Positions 27,061 through 39,239 are shown, counted from the stretch's first letter. The stretch is DNA of 64,000 nt from Diphasiastrum complanatum (GCA_029204225.1 CM055113.1:3611194-3675193), one strand, 5' to 3'. The notes: generated from the letters alone by a model not told the origin. Numbers and translations are program-made.

Positions 27061-27071
27061 AAAATTCGGAG

Positions 27072-30000
27072 ATGAAGCCAACAACATCAAAGGTCGAAAA
27101 GATTTGGAGGAGAGATCTTGCAGATATTAACGAAAAATTCAACGATCTAAAAGTTCAGATTTCAGAGGTTGCTGACAAGAGACCGAAATCATCTTCTTCC
27201 AATTCAGGACTATGGTGTACGAGGTGCGGTGCATCAGGACATTCGAAGGAAGATTGCAGAACAGTGAATATATCTTACGTTGAAGATCCAACACAGGAGG
27301 TGCTGTTTATTTTTCAGAATAATGATACAACAACAAATTTTGTTCAAGGGACGACTACACTGTTCCAGCAATCCAAACCCAAATTCGGACCGAAAAGATA
27401 TAATCCACCCGAATTTGTAACATCAACAACAAAGACTTCGAATTTTCCAAGACCAGTTTCGGGCAATTGTTACAATTGTGGAGAACCAGGACATTTTTCA
27501 CCAGACTGTCTGCAACCACGGAAGCCAATTGGGTATGTACCTCTCTGTTCGAATTGTAAAGAACCAGGCCACAAATATCCTGATTGTCCCCAACCACAGA
27601 GGCCAAGACCTAAATACCAGTATGTAGCGACACCTGCTGCAATGGTAGACTCGAAAGGAAAAGTTTCGGCAGATGCGGTTATACAAAAAATTGATCTTGT
27701 GGAAAACCAATCAACGAGGACAACTGACCAATCTTGGCCAAGTGATATGGAAACAATATTCAAAGTAAATACGAGGAGTTCTTCGAAAGATGACTCGAAA
27801 ACCAACTCGAAAGATTCCTCGAAGAAACGCAGAAAATCATCTAAGAAGAAGGGAACGAATAAATCCCTAACAAAAGAAGATATTAAAGATGATCCCGACT
27901 ATGATCGAAATGCTAAAAATTTGTTTTCAAAAGATATATCTGCAGAAGCGAAAGAAATAATTGAAGAAGAACTACAAAGAGCAGCTACAGAAAGGAAAGT
28001 CACATTCGAAGAAGAGAACGAATCAATTCATAAAACCAAACTGTCGGAAGCCATGATTGACAAGCCGATATCGAAGACGAAAGATTACGATATCGTAACT
28101 GATATTGGTTCTCTTCATCCAAATATCACATTCGAACAATTGTTGGCAGACAATACTTACTATCGCAGGCAGTTAAAAGGACTTTCTACTCCAAAGAAGA
28201 AGAAAAGAAATCCCTTGCCAGAATTAGGAGTATTATCTATTGATTTGGGAGATCTTGGCGCACCGGAAATCGACATTACTATTGAGGGATGCTTAATCAA
28301 ACATGTGCCGATTGATTCAAGTTCGAGCGTCAATATTATTACTGAAGAAACTGCTCACGCTCTGGGTTTGACAGATATTCGACCAACCAACCGAAATATC
28401 AAGTTGGCAGACTCAACACGACGAAAGCCTGTCGGAGAGCTGGAGAACGTTACTGTGTATATACAAGCCAAGCCTTTTACCATGAATTTTATTGTTATCA
28501 AACCAATGGGTTTGCCTTCTTACTCTGTGCTAATCGGAAGGCCGTGGCTGTATCAGTCAAATGCTAGTGTTCATTGGAAGTCTAGGGAATTAAGATTTCA
28601 AACTGGCGAGACCAATAATCGTGGAAAACTAGCAGAGGAGATCATTACCTGGAATAAAGATAGATACGAAGGCGAAACTCCTATGACCGACACTAGCTAT
28701 ACTTCGGAAAATTCTTCTTATGCACTAAATATCTTCTCTAATGTTTCAGATGTCAAAGTTAAATTTTTCGAATGCTATGAGAATGATAACGAATCAGATA
28801 ATGCAGAAGAATTCATCGATGTTTGCAACACAGAACTAGATGAACTAGTTATTACTGAAGACGAATCAACAGATTCGTACGAATCGGACGACTCGGACGA
28901 ATCAGACGAAGAAATTGAAAATAAGAATCAGTCTGTCCACACGAACATATCTATGGAGACAACAATGCGCGAAATTCATGGATATTCAAAGTCTAGTATG
29001 ACAGAAGGTATGATTTTACCTGATTCAACAGAGCAAATTGAACTTGCACCGGGCAGATGTGTCCATGTTGCAAAGTCCTTGGGAGAAACTGAGTTATCTA
29101 AATACACTGAATTGCTTAAAGAGTATCAGGACGTCTTTGCATGGTCACTTGATGACTTAAAAGGAATTCCTGCCGAATATGGTGAACATCGAATTGATGT
29201 AAAGGAGAACGCTATTCCTGTTCGTCAGAGACAGTATCGACTTAATCCAAAGTACTCTTTAATGGTAAAAGACAAACTCAACAAATATCTAAAAGCAGGA
29301 ATTATTTATCCTGTCTTAAGTAGCGAATGGGTGTCACCTATTGTGGTAGTACCAAAGAAGAAGACTGGCAAGATTCGTATATGCCAGGACTTTCGAAAGC
29401 TCAATGCAGCTACACAGAAAGATCATCATCTGTTACCATTCACTGATTTTATTCTGGATCAGGTAGCTGGACAAGAACGATATAGTTTCTGTGATGGTTT
29501 TTCAGGCTATAATCAAGTTAGAATGCGGAAGGAGGATAAAGTGAAAACCACATTCACCACCGATTGGGGCACTTATGCCTACAATAGAATGCCCTTTGGT
29601 CTCTGTAATGCGCCGGCGACTTTTCAACGAATTATGATGCTGATTTTTGCCGCGTTTTTACGATTTTTTCTCGAAATATTTATTGACGACTTCTGTGTAT
29701 ACAGCGATAGCAAATCTCATATCCAGAAACTGAAGCTAATTTTACACAAGTGTCGAGACACTTGTCTGTCACTCCATCCCGAAAAATGTTTCTTCGGAAT
29801 GAGAGAAGGCATTCTTCTAGGACACAGAATATCCAATCGAGGGATCGAGGTCGACAAAGATAAAGTCGAAGTAATACGGAATTTGCTTATACCAACAAAT
29901 CTTCGCGAACTTCGAGCCTTTTTGGGATACGTCGGTTATTATCGAAGGTTTATCCAGAATCATGCCTCAATATCTGCAGCACTTACTCAATTATTAAAGA

Positions 30001-31262
30001 AGGAAGTGGTGTATCTTAGGACAGAAGAACACCAAAAAGCTTTCAAAAATCTCAAACAAAAACTGATCAATGCACCGATCTTAAGACCACCTAATTGGTC
30101 AATTATATTTCATTGTTATGTGGATGTGTCAGCATTCGCTATTGGTGTATGTCTAAGCCAGAAGGACGAACGGAAGAAAGACTATCCAATATATTATGCT
30201 AGTCGACAACTCAGTTCTTCAGAGAAGAATTATTCGGCGACAGAACGAGAAGCACTTGGAATGATATTTACAGTTAAGAAATTTCGGCATTATTTGCTGG
30301 GGTATGCTTTTATTTTCCATGTGGATCACTATGCTCTGAAATATCTAGTAAACAAACCAGATTTATCAGGACGAATAGCTCGCTGGGTTCTGTTATTACA
30401 AGAATTCACTTATACAGTTGAACTTCGCCAAGGGAAATACCATACCAATGCGGATTACCTTTCACGAATAAGCACTGGAAAAATTGAAAACCCATTGAAT
30501 GACGATTTCCCAGATGAAAATTTGTTCGAGTTATCTTCATCGAATTCTTTTTATTCTGATATTATTGATTATCTCAAAGATCAGATATATCCTGATGGAT
30601 ATGACTTGGAGAAGAAAACAATGTTTCAATACAAAGTTGCACCATATACAATTATCAATAATATCCTGTATAAACTTGGTGCTGATAATCAATTAAGAAG
30701 GTGTCTTGAAGCCGAACAAATTTCGAGAGTCATCCAAGCCTTACATTCGGAAGATGCCGGAGGTCACTTTGCCCTCAAAAACACTGTTAAAAAAATATTG
30801 AATGCCAAGTATTGGTGGCCTACTATGTTTAAAGATGTCTCTATCTATATTCGATCTTGTGATCCATGCCAAAGGTCTGGTAAACCAACTAAAGCAATGA
30901 ATTGGCCATTGACACCAATTTTACCGCTCGCACCATTCGAAAAATGGGGGATCGACTTTGTCGGGCCAATCAAACCAGTAACCCGACACACCAAGTGTCG
31001 ATATATCTTGGTAGCAACGGATTATGCGACAAATAATGTGGAAGCTGAAGGAACGAAACGAAACGACTCGAAGACTGTCGCAGCTTTTCTTTTCAAATCT
31101 ATTATTACACGATATGGTTGTCCTTTAGAACTTGTTAGTGATCGAGGACAGAATGAAACAATTCGACACCTGACAAATTATTTCCAGATCAAACATAGGA
31201 AGACAACACCTTATAATCCGAAAGCTAATGGGTTAACAGAGAGAGCAAATGGCATATTATAA
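27072..31262 (+). CDS. Gypsy nucleocapsid-protease-reverse transcriptase-RNase H-integrase polyprotein
   Basis: This 1396-codon frame contains, in order: three CCHC zinc knuckles (residues about 49-62, 137-150 and 160-173); an aspartic protease region with IDSSSSVNII near residue 415; and reverse transcriptase with WVSPIVVVPKKKTGKIRICQ, RMPFGLCNAPATFQR and FIDDF at about residue 870. RNase H follows with YVDVSAFAIG, TEREALGM and FHVDHYALKYL at 1013-1100. The integrase has its zinc site near 1240-1275 and the core motifs GIDFVGPIKP, ELVSDRGQ and NPKANGLTERANG at 1293-1390. Compared with the copy at 61559-62938 it lacks three residues after SDRG and everything after NGIL, where a TAA ends the frame. 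The reverse transcriptase and RNase H look intact; the integrase is not. Confidence 0.95.
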   Translation: MKPTTSKVEKIWRRDLADINEKFNDLKVQISEVADKRPKSSSSNSGLWCTRCGASGHSKEDCRTVNISYVEDPTQEVLFIFQNNDTTTNFVQGTTTLFQQSKPKFGPKRYNPPEFVTSTTKTSNFPRPVSGNCYNCGEPGHFSPDCLQPRKPIGYVPLCSNCKEPGHKYPDCPQPQRPRPKYQYVATPAAMVDSKGKVSADAVIQKIDLVENQSTRTTDQSWPSDMETIFKVNTRSSSKDDSKTNSKDSSKKRRKSSKKKGTNKSLTKEDIKDDPDYDRNAKNLFSKDISAEAKEIIEEELQRAATERKVTFEEENESIHKTKLSEAMIDKPISKTKDYDIVTDIGSLHPNITFEQLLADNTYYRRQLKGLSTPKKKKRNPLPELGVLSIDLGDLGAPEIDITIEGCLIKHVPIDSSSSVNIITEETAHALGLTDIRPTNRNIKLADSTRRKPVGELENVTVYIQAKPFTMNFIVIKPMGLPSYSVLIGRPWLYQSNASVHWKSRELRFQTGETNNRGKLAEEIITWNKDRYEGETPMTDTSYTSENSSYALNIFSNVSDVKVKFFECYENDNESDNAEEFIDVCNTELDELVITEDESTDSYESDDSDESDEEIENKNQSVHTNISMETTMREIHGYSKSSMTEGMILPDSTEQIELAPGRCVHVAKSLGETELSKYTELLKEYQDVFAWSLDDLKGIPAEYGEHRIDVKENAIPVRQRQYRLNPKYSLMVKDKLNKYLKAGIIYPVLSSEWVSPIVVVPKKKTGKIRICQDFRKLNAATQKDHHLLPFTDFILDQVAGQERYSFCDGFSGYNQVRMRKEDKVKTTFTTDWGTYAYNRMPFGLCNAPATFQRIMMLIFAAFLRFFLEIFIDDFCVYSDSKSHIQKLKLILHKCRDTCLSLHPEKCFFGMREGILLGHRISNRGIEVDKDKVEVIRNLLIPTNLRELRAFLGYVGYYRRFIQNHASISAALTQLLKKEVVYLRTEEHQKAFKNLKQKLINAPILRPPNWSIIFHCYVDVSAFAIGVCLSQKDERKKDYPIYYASRQLSSSEKNYSATEREALGMIFTVKKFRHYLLGYAFIFHVDHYALKYLVNKPDLSGRIARWVLLLQEFTYTVELRQGKYHTNADYLSRISTGKIENPLNDDFPDENLFELSSSNSFYSDIIDYLKDQIYPDGYDLEKKTMFQYKVAPYTIINNILYKLGADNQLRRCLEAEQISRVIQALHSEDAGGHFALKNTVKKILNAKYWWPTMFKDVSIYIRSCDPCQRSGKPTKAMNWPLTPILPLAPFEKWGIDFVGPIKPVTRHTKCRYILVATDYATNNVEAEGTKRNDSKTVAAFLFKSIITRYGCPLELVSDRGQNETIRHLTNYFQIKHRKTTPYNPKANGLTERANGIL

Positions 31263-31400
31263 CGGACAGAGGCAGACTGTACCAACGAACGGTTATTGAT
31301 TATCGAAGAACTTTCGGAAGCTCGAACACGTTCACTCGAACTTACAAAGAAAATTCAGGAGCAACGAAAGATTAAATATGATTTTACACTTAAGATACTT
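31263..31400 (+). pseudogene. Integrase C-terminal remnant after a deletion
   Basis: In the same frame as pol, after its TAA, a stretch (NERLLIIEELSEARTRSLEL, then IQEQRKIKYD) aligns with NERLTNIEKLAEAHETSQKL and IQEQRKKKYD of the copy at 61559-62938. About 80 codons of integrase core end and linker are missing between 31262 and this remnant. The C-terminal domain after KKYD is also missing. Confidence 0.8.
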
Positions 31401-31636
31401 ATCATGTTAACTTTCACCGCCGTCATGAAGATTTCGTTAGATACCGCCTTAAGTATAGGTTTACAGTTGTCAAATCAACTATGCCACGTCACCATCCTCT
31501 TCTTCCATCCTTTGTTACCATAAACCCCTTACCTTCTAATTTTTACTCTTACACTTTCAAATTTTCCTTTGTGCTTACTTGCGATCCATTTTCCTCTTCT
31601 ACGATTGCGATTCTTGCACACAACCATCCGACAAAT

Positions 31637-34277
31637 ATGGATACGAATTCAAGCAGCACCATATCATGGAAGGTTCGCGCCTCTATTCGGTTGGCGACGA
31701 TTCAGTCCTTGTTGGACCGTTGCCGGTTGGGTAACATGAAGGTGGACCCCTCTATTGTGCTAACCAACGTCAGTGAAGAATTCGTGAATTCTATTCACGA
31801 AGTCACTGATGTTGATTTCAAGGTCAAACTGCGCAACACCGCCTGCTTGATCAACGAAAGAATTTTCTCTACAGCCCTTGGATTACCGACTGATGGAGTC
31901 TGTAATTCAACTTCCAAGGATGCTGTGGAGGAAACAAAATACTTCCTAGCAAACTGCTATGTCCCCAGCAAGGGATACAAAATCTCGATGACGAAGGACA
32001 CTCAGCTGAAGCTGCTTTGTAAGTATGCCAATCAAGTCCTGTTCATCACTGATGCTGATGCAACTATTTCAGTACAGAACTTTGGCTACTTACTGGATGC
32101 GCTTGAGGGAAATCCCGTCTGTTTTGGCCTGATTGCCTTCAAAGCTTTTCTGAGGTGGGTCAAGCACAGAAAATTCACAGTAGTCGGAGCTCATATCTCT
32201 CGACTCTGTGAATATCTTGGAATTCTAACGGAAGCCGAGCAGAATAGCTTAGTCGGCAGACTGGTTCCGACAACAAAGGTGGATTTCTCAAGCCTTCTGC
32301 AGTCAGCTACTCCAAGTATTGCAGCAACAGCCATGGAAATCACAGAGGAAGCAACTCAAAAGGAGCCTAGCACTGGCTCAGAACCAGTAAGATATGAAGC
32401 TTCACAAACTGAGCCTATGCAGGACGACAGTGCTGCACAAGCTCATTCGCAGGAGAGTCCGAGCCCACCATCTCTCGAAATTATTACAGAACCGGGGCAG
32501 GACAGAAGCAAAGCTGCGGATGAAGACACCACTGAATCAGAAGAAGACCCTAATGCATTTCAGAATCAAGGGTTGGGTGATCTTTCTGAGGGGGCCAGAC
32601 AAATCATACAAGAAGTTCGAAGGTATGATATGAATATCCAACGAGGAATGATGCAATTATTCAAAACATCAGATGAGATGAAAGAGAAAGTCGACGAGTC
32701 GAAGACTCGAATCGAAACGCTCAAAGCAGACAACGCGAAGTTGCTTGAGCGAAATCAATCATTGGGTCGACAAGTTCAACAGTTGACCCACGAAAATGAT
32801 TCTTTGAAAGCGACAAACAAGGCGATTGATGCCAAATCTGCAGAAGTGCACAAATTCTTTCATTCTTTGCAGATGGAGCATGAGAAGGTCAAATTTGCTA
32901 ATGAAAAGTTGCACATATCACTTCAAGAAAATAAAGGCAGAAACTGCCTTACAACTATGCAGCACTTCGGGCACTGCACAAATTGATCCTATGAAGCTGA
33001 ATACACTTCAGGATCAGATGCTCGAAAATTTTCGCATCGATTTTCTGCAACCCCTCGAAGACGACAAAGCTCTACTCGAAGAGGAGTTAGCAAAGCTGAA
33101 GGAGTTGTCGGCAATCGGAGGTTGTACCGGGCCAGATGCACATACCGAATATACAAAGGCTCTGGACACAATCGAACAGTTGTCAACCGAACTTAAATCT
33201 GTAACAGCTTGTTCGGGAGTTGCTGATCATTTGGAGTATGCACAGGCATTAGTGCAAATATCAGACCTGCAAAAAGAAGTAACAACTTTCAAGCAGCAGC
33301 TCGATGATCATAACTTCGCGATTACACTTCATTCGCATGAAACAACAGAAGTACAACCAAAGGCAAAGCGCACAAAAAGAAATCAGTCGAAGGTATGTGC
33401 TGAACGTTTCAAAGTTTTTTCAAAGAAATTTTGGAAATGGACGTCTCATCACCTTAACGTCGAATTGCAATGGCATGTCGATTATTTGATGCTACCAGGC
33501 ACAGTAGGCATTGCCTTCGACGATTGGAAAATTGAGTGGGAAAAGGACGAATTTCTCTGGTTATGGGATCAGTTGAACATAGAGCAGAAAGGATGCTTAT
33601 GCTGGGCAATCCTACAGGGCAAGTTTAAAGTCTGTCCATTCGGGTCAGTCGAATTGTATATAGGATCAACCTGTATGTATGCTTTAGAATATATTCGAAT
33701 CAAAGAACTACAATTTTTGGAGGTCGACGATCGAAAACGACAATTTTGGAGACGACACTGTCAATTCGAACTGTACAAACCAACGGAGCGTGCGGACATA
33801 GCAGCATTCGACAATGCGGGTTTGCTGATCAATATAAATATGGCGTATCTTGAACTATATGAGATCTACATTGACTGGGAGCGCAATTTTGCTGAATATT
33901 TTGCAGAAATCAAACACAGTCTGCAGGATCGAACGAAGTCCCGTGCTTATAAATTATTTTGTACATATTCTTATCGACAGTTCGGCACATTTGCAGCAAA
34001 GACCTTATTTTTTGTACAAAATTTGTATATTAAGTGTAATTATTTACAGCATTCAGCACGATTCTTTCGAGAGATCAGATTAAGGAACGATTCGGAGGAA
34101 GATGTCAAATTAGTACAAGAATTATTTGATGGCACTCTTCTTCCGATACATTTAGAAGAATTCGGAAATCTTGCTATTGGCAGATACTCTCGTTCTCGAG
34201 AAAAACTATTGTTACTCGAATGTCAAAGGGATTTAGACCTCGCTCAGCAATTATATGACGAGATGTATCAAGACTAA
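31637..34277 (+). pseudogene. Gypsy additional ORF (aORF), one frame change
   Basis: The frame opens at the ATG at 31637 (MDTNSSSTISWKVRASIRL). It has an N-terminal globular part of about 230 residues (KVKLRNTACLINERIFSTAL, FIAFKAFLRW-like segment, ISRLCEYLGIL), an acidic, glutamine-rich low-complexity linker, and a long predicted coiled coil (residues about 370-500). A frame change near 32940-32985 leads to a second frame that ends at 34277 with more coiled coil, a basic patch (KAKRTKRNQSK) and a tryptophan-rich C-terminal domain (HVDYLMLPG, IEQKGCLCWAILQGKF, RRHCQFELYK). The position between integrase and 3' LTR matches the aORF or env-like gene of Athila/Tat elements. No transmembrane segment or signal peptide is evident, which argues against an envelope. 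Its role is unknown. Relatives occur at 16091-16970 and 41009-41287. Confidence 0.75.
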
Positions 34278-34482
34278 AGAGTTCTTTTCCAAATCCTTTA
34301 CCTATGTGATGCTGTATCTGATGTTTTCAAATACTTGAAGGCAATAACCATCAATTCGAATAAAGTACCTACTGAAGAAATATCTTTTAAAGACAAATTG
34401 ATCAACGAACCGAATATATTCTTTTCTAATCAACGACCAAATCTCAAAAAGAATATTGTTTGTTCACGAGGACGTTTCACAT

Positions 34483-34497
34483 TTGAGGAGGGGGATA
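34483..34497 (+). promoter_or_regulatory. Polypurine tract of the 10.8-kb gypsy element
   Basis: GAGGAGGGGGATA ends directly at the TG of the 3' LTR, the usual plus-strand priming site. Confidence 0.85.
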
Positions 34498-35716
34498 TGT
34501 GAAGATGTGTATTTATTAAACAACGAATATACATCCGAATGAAGCAATATATATTCACATAAGAAGACAAAAGCTGGATACATATATAATGAAAGGACCT
34601 GCCTATATTTTTCGCGACATACTAAATATCGCATATAAAGGACAAGTCCTCAGCAATGAAGCGACATCTACAACAACCCTTAAATAAAGACACTTACATG
34701 AAACGACTCGATTCGAATCGACAATTCTAACTATAGTAATCTAAACTCAGGGTTAGATACATCTTTGCGGTATAATCTACATACGTGTCAGATATATATT
34801 GGTTAACCTTATTCAGTAAAGCGACACGCCTCTAATTTATAAAGACGTGATTGTTCGCTTCGAAGATGATAAAGAGAAGACACGATTCAGTCTTACTCAC
34901 CAGGAGATATAGTTTATGTATTCACTGAGAGATAAAAGTTTATGTACTTGTGAGAGATCTTCTGAAGTACTCTAACAATCTTTCTTATATAAACCTATCT
35001 CTGGTCAGACAGTTGCATAAGTACATTACAGTCTATGCTGTGTATCCGTAAAAGTGTTCTAACGAACTGTCTTAAAACTAACTTATTCGTTCATTCGAAT
35101 ATTTGTTCGACACTCGAATACTTGTTCGATACCCGAATAACATTTATCATCAGAAGTCTATCTCAGTCATCGATAGAAAAGTATGTATACAACTGAATTG
35201 ATAGTCCCTGTCTGAAGAATTGAGATAAGATATCTGTATTCTGAATATCTCCGAACATATGTTTCTAACATATTCGAAGATTATACAAGAGATTTAACTC
35301 TGAGGAGAATACTAGTTGTTGAGGACTACTGTTTAACTTTTGTTAATCCAAGAATAAGATTTACTTATGATCACTGATGAACGAATACATCGAAATCAAT
35401 CCGAATTCTTGTCGACACCTTAATCAGATAGAGTGGAGTACATTCGTACTACTCTGATAACAATTCTCCTGTAGAACGCCAATTCTTCGATTCGGAAGAG
35501 AAGACTGATATTCCAATTTTAAACATTCATTTATCCATTAAGTAATACTGGTTACTTAACCCAAATGTTTGTTTGACAACCAGACTAATTCTCCATTTTA
35601 TATCATACGAATAAGTCAGAACAATATCAACATTATACCATAAAGAAGCTATCCTCTTGGGGATTCGACATTAAATACTACAAAACTATACCAAATACAA
35701 TTGGTATACCACGACA
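34498..35716 (+). repeat. 3' LTR of the 10.8-kb gypsy element
   Basis: A 1219-bp copy of the 5' LTR, with about 99 percent identity by eye, followed by the CTTTC target duplication. Confidence 0.95.
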
Positions 35717-35721
35717 CTTTC

Positions 35722-37883
35722 ATTGCTCTTTTTGTTTTTTGTATTGTGGAGGGATAGTAGGAGAGGAGGAGACTATTGCTTCATGAGCTAGTATTGTGAT
35801 CTTTTTTATGTAATGTGTGTGGGCACATGAATAAAGGTTATTGGCATCTTGTTGATCATATGTAGAGCTCTTGTGAAATGCTTGAATAGAACCTTAAATA
35901 TCTTGGTGATGTAATGAAGGGGAGTGTGATATTGTGGCTCATTGCATTTTGTTGTCTTCGAGTAGAATCAAGCTTGGTGCTTTTGCTTCTTGTTGACAAA
36001 TTTTAACATGACAGTCCTACTTCATGGAGCAGTCAATATTGTCCAACGCAACTCATGACATCTAGATCCATTCATGTTGCTATGTATTTACTCGCATTGT
36101 CACACAATCTGCAAAAATACATGAGAATCACAAATAGGTATCTACATGACAGTCAAGCTATCAAGTCAAACTTTTGAGGGAGTTAGGCCAGTCAAACTAT
36201 TGAGAGAGTCTCGACAATCAAACCATTGAGTTGAAGTTTTGACTCCAACTCGAATTGACAAATTATTTATTGCCGACTCTCTAACTCAAATCGACAAAAT
36301 TGTCGACTGTTTCCAGCTCAATTCGACAAAAGATTGTCAACTTTCTAAATAGAATGATACCACTAAATAAAGAGATGGCAAGCGTAAAGCTACCATATTA
36401 TCTTCTTGTCATTGTAGCAATTGTAAATGAGATTAGCTTTTGCACACATAGTTATCATTGCTATTGTATTGTGCTTATCGTAATTTCTTGCTAATTTGTA
36501 CATGCTACTTTTTTTATTCAATCTAATGTCTTATTGCATTCAGAATAATGTCACCAATAAATGTATGTTTTTCTAATTCATCTTGTTATGTAATACTACT
36601 CTCATATTGATTCGTCTAAATTATCTATTGTTTTCGCTTCTGCACATTCAATTATTTTCTGTATGCCTATGTAATCAATTGAATATATCCTTATGATTTC
36701 AAAGTCTAGATCAAGTAGAGCTTAGAAGAGTTCTAAGCTTGAATTTGTTAAGCGTAGTGCATTGCCACTACAAGAGGACGAGTGATCATGAAGGCTTTTT
36801 TTGAGCGTTTCTTTGAAAGATAGGTTTTAAAATGAGTCGCGGGGGCAGCAAAATGCTCAAGCCTCAGGTGTGATGTTTGGCCTCGGTATACGCCTACCAA
36901 ATTTGCTTGTTTTTTAATCATTTATAGAGAGGGCTATAAAGAGGGTTATGAATTCCGTAAGGGCCTTGGAACATACATTGAAATACTAAACCTAATTTGA
37001 GGAGTATACCGAGGTTGACGCTGGTATAAGCCCACCAAATGTAGACTTGTTTTTGAGAGATTTATAGATAGGGTCCAGTGGCCAGAGGCATTCAGGACAC
37101 TCTGCTAGCCGAGGGTGATATCGAAACTGATGAAAAGTAAACCACGGTATTAAACATAATGTAAATGGATCTCACTTTTGGAATTTGTTACCTATCAACA
37201 TATTGGATTCCATTTCATATCATTATTGGTTGCTATATGCACAAGTGAATATATAAATTTATCTATCACAAAAAAATGATGATCACAAATTGTGTACTCA
37301 CATCCATCGACTTCTTGTTCGATGTCAAGTAGTCAACCAACAAAGCGTAATTGCATTTGTGAGCATATGTTTAGTATTACAATGAATTGAAATACATCGT
37401 ATTGTCTCACTTATTCATTTGGTGGTCCATCGTTATCATTTGCCTCATTATCATGTGAAAAATCTGCCAAACCAAATGAGTCCATCTCTAATTCTACCCA
37501 AATATCTCCTACAGCTTCATCATTAATAAGTTAATCTTCAAAAGTTAATGGCAATGGTGACGACGAGTGAGATCGAGAAGGTGTGCCATGTGTCGTCAAA
37601 CCATCCGATGATGATGCATCACACTCAATGTCATCATTAGCTTGTGAAGCTTGCACATGATCATCCTCCAAAAATGTGTCATCGAATCCTCATCACAATC
37701 TTGTTCATGAGGTGCAGTTGGCAATGCCATGTCCTTCACGACATCTCTATCTTCAAGATTATTTTACTTTGAGGGGTGACTTAAATCACGTACCACCATC
37801 TGGGATCTAAACAATCAGGGTGAAAGACCACCTATAATTGATCGATGTTACCATAAACGTTGACTTGTAGTTAGTATCCATAC
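35722..37883. other. No gene recognised
   Basis: The interval contains a stretch rich in TCGACAA/TTGTCGA words around 36200-36330 and a CCACTACAAGAGGA word near 36766 that may be an old CACTA relic. Minus-strand sequence at 37430-37870 is acidic when translated but has many stops. I could not assign any of it. Confidence 0.35.
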
Positions 37884-38410
37884 CTATGTTATAGTTTCTT
37901 GGGTATTACTATACACAATATACATTTTTTGCAGTACATTGAAAATCGATTGATTGTCAATTTTTACTAATATAGCAACTTGTCTGGCTAGTTCGCTCAC
38001 TCGTCTCGTATATTGTCTAATATTCTCCCCAGGATCTTGTTGTATTGTGGATAATGTGAATATTAGTTCATCCATATTTCTAGTCGGCCTGAACTCCACT
38101 ATATTAGTTCCTCAATGGTAGCTAAAGAATTTCGTTGTAAACTCTAATACCAATTCCTTGTTGTACTAGTTAAAGCAATAGCAAAGAACATCATCTCATG
38201 ATATGGGTTGGTTATTCTGCTTATAAAGCAAGTTGTCCAGAAAGCACTGATGTGTCTCTCTGCATCTTCATAAGATGCTCCGGTAAACTCAGGTGTTGTT
38301 CCACGTAACTTAGGTAGAGGTTCTACATTATCAGGAACCACCAATGGTTCGGTTTGTCTACCCACCATCTTGTGATTATTATCAGACGATGCAGTTGGGT
38401 TATCTATCAA
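37884..38410 (-). pseudogene. Gypsy-type gag fragment
   Basis: Two minus-strand frames match retrotransposon Gag: 38410-38144 with LPKLRGTTPEFTGASYEDAE and 38099-37884 with FTLSTIQQDPGENIRQYTRR. They are separated by a frame change and a gap, and no zinc knuckle follows. A reverse transcriptase scrap lies on the 5' side (38709-38933), the reverse of the normal gene order, so the locus is rearranged. Confidence 0.65.
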
Positions 38411-38708
38411 AGAGGGTATCTCCTCAAGCGGTGTCTCAACACCTAGCCCTATATTATGATCCTGTAATTCTGGTACTCCTTCTAGTGTTCCAAGTTCAGA
38501 TTCAATGTCAAAATTTTCAAGAGATACAGGTAATTATTCCCCTACATCAAAATGGGATTTCTGGTCTATCTCTGCTTGTAATCGTCGGGAATCACGTATG
38601 ACTCTTCTTAAAGTGCGTGGACTAAACGCCGCAGTTAATGAGAATTGTTCTAATAGTCCTTCCCAACAAGGATTATCACTTGGAGTACCTGTCTTCTCCG
38701 AGTCCAAT

Positions 38709-38933
38709 TTAATTGTTAAGTATAGCTTGTTGAACTATAAAAAATGCTAATTCACCTTCAGATGTCCAATTCACTATAACTTCAGTTTTTACTAAATTCA
38801 ACAATGGTTTAATAATTTCTATAAAGTTAGATATAAATTTTCTATAATACCCTGCTGAACCCAATAAAATTTGTAACTCCTCTTGTATAGTTGGCTTAGT
38901 CATCCATTTATTATGCCTATTAATTATCCCCAT
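38709..38933 (-). pseudogene. Gypsy reverse transcriptase/RNase H junction fragment
   Basis: The frame contains LLGSAGYYRKFISNF followed by KPLLNLVKTEVIVNWTSEGE. This is the diagnostic thumb-to-RNase H connection of Ty3/gypsy polymerases. It is about 75 residues long and isolated. Confidence 0.75.
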
Positions 38934-39239
38934 AACAAGTGTCGTATTCCGCTCTAGAATTTATCCACTCTAGTTTGTAAGTAAGTCTCGGATAATCTCT
39001 ATTGAATACTTATTCAAATCCAGAGTCCTCAAATAATTCCTCTTAAAACATTCATATCATCATACAGACTCAAATTCCATTCTACATTGCCCATGCTATA
39101 TTTCTGCAGTCTATGATAAAGTGATAGATATGTTAACCCAATTAAAGGTGTCTCTCTTACCTTTAATTTAGATAATGTCAATATTTTATTTATAGTTTCA
39201 CGGGGGGAAATAAAGGGAATGCCCAGATGCAATATTTTT

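Larger units (their letters stand above)
24918..35716 (+). mobile_element. Near-complete Ty3/gypsy LTR retrotransposon with aORF (Athila/Tat-like)
   Basis: The 10.8-kb element has two long LTRs that differ at only about a dozen positions plus one small indel. It is flanked by a perfect 5-bp duplication, CTTTC, at 24913-24917 and 35717-35721. Its primer site is complementary to tRNA-Asp, as in Athila-type elements, and it carries gag, a 1396-codon pol frame, a long aORF and a GA-rich polypurine tract. The gag frame is broken twice, the aORF once, and the integrase C-terminal region is missing. High LTR identity together with missing integrase parts indicates recent movement with enzymes supplied by a relative. 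Confidence 0.95.

Noticed and set aside
31637-34277. Calling the gypsy aORF an envelope gene
   Set aside because: There is no signal peptide, transmembrane segment or fusion-like hydrophobic region; coiled coils and basic patches dominate.
36760-37150. Possible CACTA transposon at CCACTACAAGAGGA
   Set aside because: A single terminal-like word without subterminal repeats, opposite end or transposase.
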